Assembly: GCA_024278835.1 (NCBI GenBank)
Contig: JAJRSK010000068.1
Location: 1 to 64,000, forward strand
DNA from: Campylobacterales bacterium
GTDB lineage: Bacteria; Campylobacterota; Campylobacteria; Campylobacterales; QNZT01
DNA length: 64,000 bases
Direction of reading: 5' to 3'
Shown here: piece after piece, positions 62,558 to 64,000 of the stretch
Numbering within the stretch: the stretch's first letter is position 1
How the letters are laid out: every line of letters starts with the position of its first letter
Notes under the pieces: model-generated
What the model saw: the letters and a program-made list of their open reading frames with translations, nothing else
Database searches by the model: none
What the model was told of the DNA's origin: nothing
Program-made: the position numbers and the translations under genes

Positions 62558-63789
62558 CTTATCTGTAAATTTTTGTCTTCTTCACTCTCATCAATAGCCA
62601 TCCCTAATCTTTTGAGTCTCTCCACTAGTGGTGGGTGGGTGTGATAAAACATGATAAAGAGAGGATGGGACTTTGGAAAACTTTTGTTTTCGTTGGCAAG
62701 TTTTTGAAGAGCGTTGGCTAAGTCTACAGCGGACTCACACGCTGCACCAAACTCATCCGCATGGTACTCATTTTTACGACTAAAATAACCAAAAATAGGC
62801 ATATAGAAAAAAGAGATAATAGGCGAAAATATCATAAAAAATGCCAAGATCGCATAAGGTGTTTTTTCGATACCGATACTTGAAAAAAGTTCTTGTGGCA
62901 GGTTACCAAAGATAGCAAACATCACAAAGAGTAGCCCACCTGTTAAGGCGATATTTTTAATGATATCTTTATGTTTAAAGTGACCTAACTCGTGTCCTAA
63001 AACAGCTAAAAGTTCCTGTTTGGTGAGTTTTTCGATGAGTGTATCATAGAGTACCACCCGTTTTGACTTGCCCAGCCCTCCAAAATAAGCGTTGAGTCTG
63101 TTGTCACGTTTACTAGCATCGATGGTAAAAACACCATCAGTTTTGAGCCCCACAGAAGAGAGTAGTTTCTCGATAGACTCTTTTAACGCTTCATTTTCTA
63201 AAATGGTAAATTTATTAAACAGTGGCGCGATAACCGTAGGATAGATGATGTTGACAATCAACACAATGACAAAAATCAATGCAAATCCCCAAATCCACCA
63301 ATTTTCAAAGTTGATGATGATGAGAGAAATGAGCCAAGTGACAAGACCACCAATGAGTACAAACATAACAGCACCCTTGATGGCATCTGTGATAAAAAGC
63401 TTTGCATCCATATTTGAAAATCCAAACTTTTTATCCAAAACAAAGCTTTGGTAGATATCAAATGGCAAGGAGACGAGGTAGTTAATCGCGCCAAATGCCA
63501 AGATAAACGCAACAGACTTTAGCGCTATATCATCTATCATGATAAGCCCATCCAGCCACTTCAGTCCAAATCCAATCCAAAAGATAAAGAGCATATAATC
63601 GACCATTGTGCTTAGCATCCCCATGCGTTGCCCTGCGATTTTGTACTCTGCTGCTTTGATATAGTTTTTGAGTGTCAATATGACTGGTTTGTCATACTTT
63701 GCTTTTGAGACGTATCCCACTTCCATAACTGAGACATAAATCTTCATCAAGATATATGCAAAGTAAACAACCCCTATAGTAATTAACAT
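62542..63789 (-). CDS. M48-family membrane metalloprotease (Ste24-like)
   Basis: A 415-residue CAAX-protease-like enzyme: N-terminal membrane helices, SLPFDIYQSFVLDKKFGFSN (typical of Ste24), the zinc motif AVLGHELGHFKHKDI, a further pair of helices, and the third-ligand region YFSRKNEYHADEFG. It probably degrades misfolded or signal-type membrane peptides. It follows the DsbD-like gene directly. Confidence 0.9.
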   Translation of the reverse strand: MLITIGVVYFAYILMKIYVSVMEVGYVSKAKYDKPVILTLKNYIKAAEYKIAGQRMGMLSTMVDYMLFIFWIGFGLKWLDGLIMIDDIALKSVAFILAFGAINYLVSLPFDIYQSFVLDKKFGFSNMDAKLFITDAIKGAVMFVLIGGLVTWLISLIIINFENWWIWGFALIFVIVLIVNIIYPTVIAPLFNKFTILENEALKESIEKLLSSVGLKTDGVFTIDASKRDNRLNAYFGGLGKSKRVVLYDTLIEKLTKQELLAVLGHELGHFKHKDIIKNIALTGGLLFVMFAIFGNLPQELFSSIGIEKTPYAILAFFMIFSPIISFFYMPIFGYFSRKNEYHADEFGAACESAVDLANALQKLANENKSFPKSHPLFIMFYHTHPPLVERLKRLGMAIDESEEDKNLQISCPST

Positions 63790-64000
63790 CTATTCCCCTA
63801 ATACTTTTTTTAAGATAAGTATAAATTCACTTGGTGGTTTATAGCCTATCATTTTATCATTTTTTAACTCATTGTGCGCGGCATCATAAAAGATGATAGC
63901 GGGAGGTCCAACTACACCAAACGCTTTTTGTAAGGCTTTGTCGTCGTCGCTGTTTTCAGTCACATCAACTTTTAAGAGTGTAAATTTCGCCATCAAGGCT
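63790..64000 (-). CDS. C-terminal end of a DsbD-like thiol:disulfide interchange protein (partial)
   Basis: The reading frame runs off the window edge; the track M at 63996 is a TTG codon, not a start. The visible part (KFTLLKVDVTENSDDDKAL, FGVVGPPAIIFYDAAHNEL and GYKPPSEFILILKKVL) is the end of the thioredoxin-like gamma domain of DsbD, which passes electrons into the periplasm. Confidence 0.8.
   Translation of the reverse strand, partial: ALMAKFTLLKVDVTENSDDDKALQKAFGVVGPPAIIFYDAAHNELKNDKMIGYKPPSEFILILKKVLGE

Larger units (their letters stand above)
1417..63544. repeat. Highly iterated palindrome TATCATGATA, 41 copies across the window
   Basis: Exact copies, found by eye, start at 1417, 3719, 6406, 9080, 9100, 10122, 11102, 13042, 13905, 14394, 16598, 20075, 23692, 24537, 25346, 26232, 26903, 27407, 27849, 28840, 31364, 31957, 32032, 32589, 35128, 35491, 35682, 36392, 37133, 37755, 39332, 40418, 49141, 50134, 51363, 54010, 56393, 57889, 59807, 60188 and 63535. 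Chance expectation at about 62 percent AT is near 0.2. Most copies are inside genes, read as Ile-Met-Ile or Tyr-His-Asp; the third frame contains TGA and is used only at gene ends. One-mismatch relatives exist, such as TGTCATGATAG near 1667, 20885 and 61885. Spacing is irregular, so this is not an array. It resembles cyanobacterial HIP1 in behaviour, not in sequence; function unknown. Confidence 0.95.

Noticed and set aside
1417-63544. CRISPR or tandem array interpretation of TATCATGATA
   Set aside because: Spacing is irregular (20 bp to 8.7 kb), copies are mostly in coding frames and there are no Cas genes.

Overview
The window reads as a chromosomal segment of a Campylobacterota (epsilonproteobacterial) genome, probably a free-living Sulfurovum/Sulfurimonas-type organism. 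The grounds are the low GC, the dense short-spaced operons, the rplI-hslV-hslU-era order and the nadE/lpxK/thrC neighbourhood (both known from Campylobacter and relatives), and an epsilonproteobacterial-style competence/MSHA-like assembly operon. The genus is inference; no rRNA or tRNA gene lies in the window.

Layout. 0.1-6.1 kb: copper-handling block (TolC-type outer membrane channel, small Cys/His protein, DUF302, multicopper oxidase, then a YHS-headed copper P-type ATPase on the other strand). 6.1-6.4 kb: a 270-bp inverted-repeat element. 6.45-9.1 kb: grpE-dnaK behind two HAIR-like operator candidates, closed by a hairpin. 9.2-13.2 kb: PPK2, an unknown protein, SixA phosphatase, ABC-F ATPase. 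13.2-24.8 kb (minus): a complete Pel exopolysaccharide operon read pelD-E-F-G-A-B, with pelB split into two genes and no recognisable pelC; a secreted GH114-type glycosidase is divergent from it. 25.9-29.9 kb (plus) and 29.9-38.1 kb (minus): lipooligosaccharide inner core (hldD, hldE, gmhA, waaC, waaF, lpxL, WaaP-like kinase, WaaE-like transferase, an O-antigen ligase split in two, and a YejM-like sulfatase beheaded by a 259-bp inverted-repeat element). 38.2-41.4 kb: rplI-hslV-hslU-era. 41.4-49.2 kb: PilM/N-like, PilO-like, frameshifted MshK-like, secretin, TPR, GspE and GspF genes. 49.2-56.5 kb (minus): UvrD-type helicase, thrC, argB, lpxK, a DegT-fold protein lacking the PLP lysine, nadE. 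56.7-59.6 kb: DUF1501/DUF1800 pair. 59.8-64 kb: MBL hydrolase, Fur/PerR-type regulator, a broken MlaF-like ATPase, prmC, Ste24-like M48 peptidase and the end of a DsbD-like protein.

The standout signal is not a gene. The 10-bp palindrome TATCATGATA occurs 41 times by hand count (about one per 1.6 kb), against roughly 0.2 expected from base composition. It lies inside genes on both strands (read as IMI or YHD), in intergenic DNA, in a terminator-like pair after dnaK, and across start/stop overlaps of adjacent genes. The base after it on the plus strand is G in 34 of 41 copies while C precedes it in only 18, so the 11-mer TATCATGATAG is polarised along the chromosome strand whatever the gene direction. 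I regard this as a candidate undescribed highly iterated, replication-oriented DNA motif. Positions and counts were read by eye and should be recomputed.
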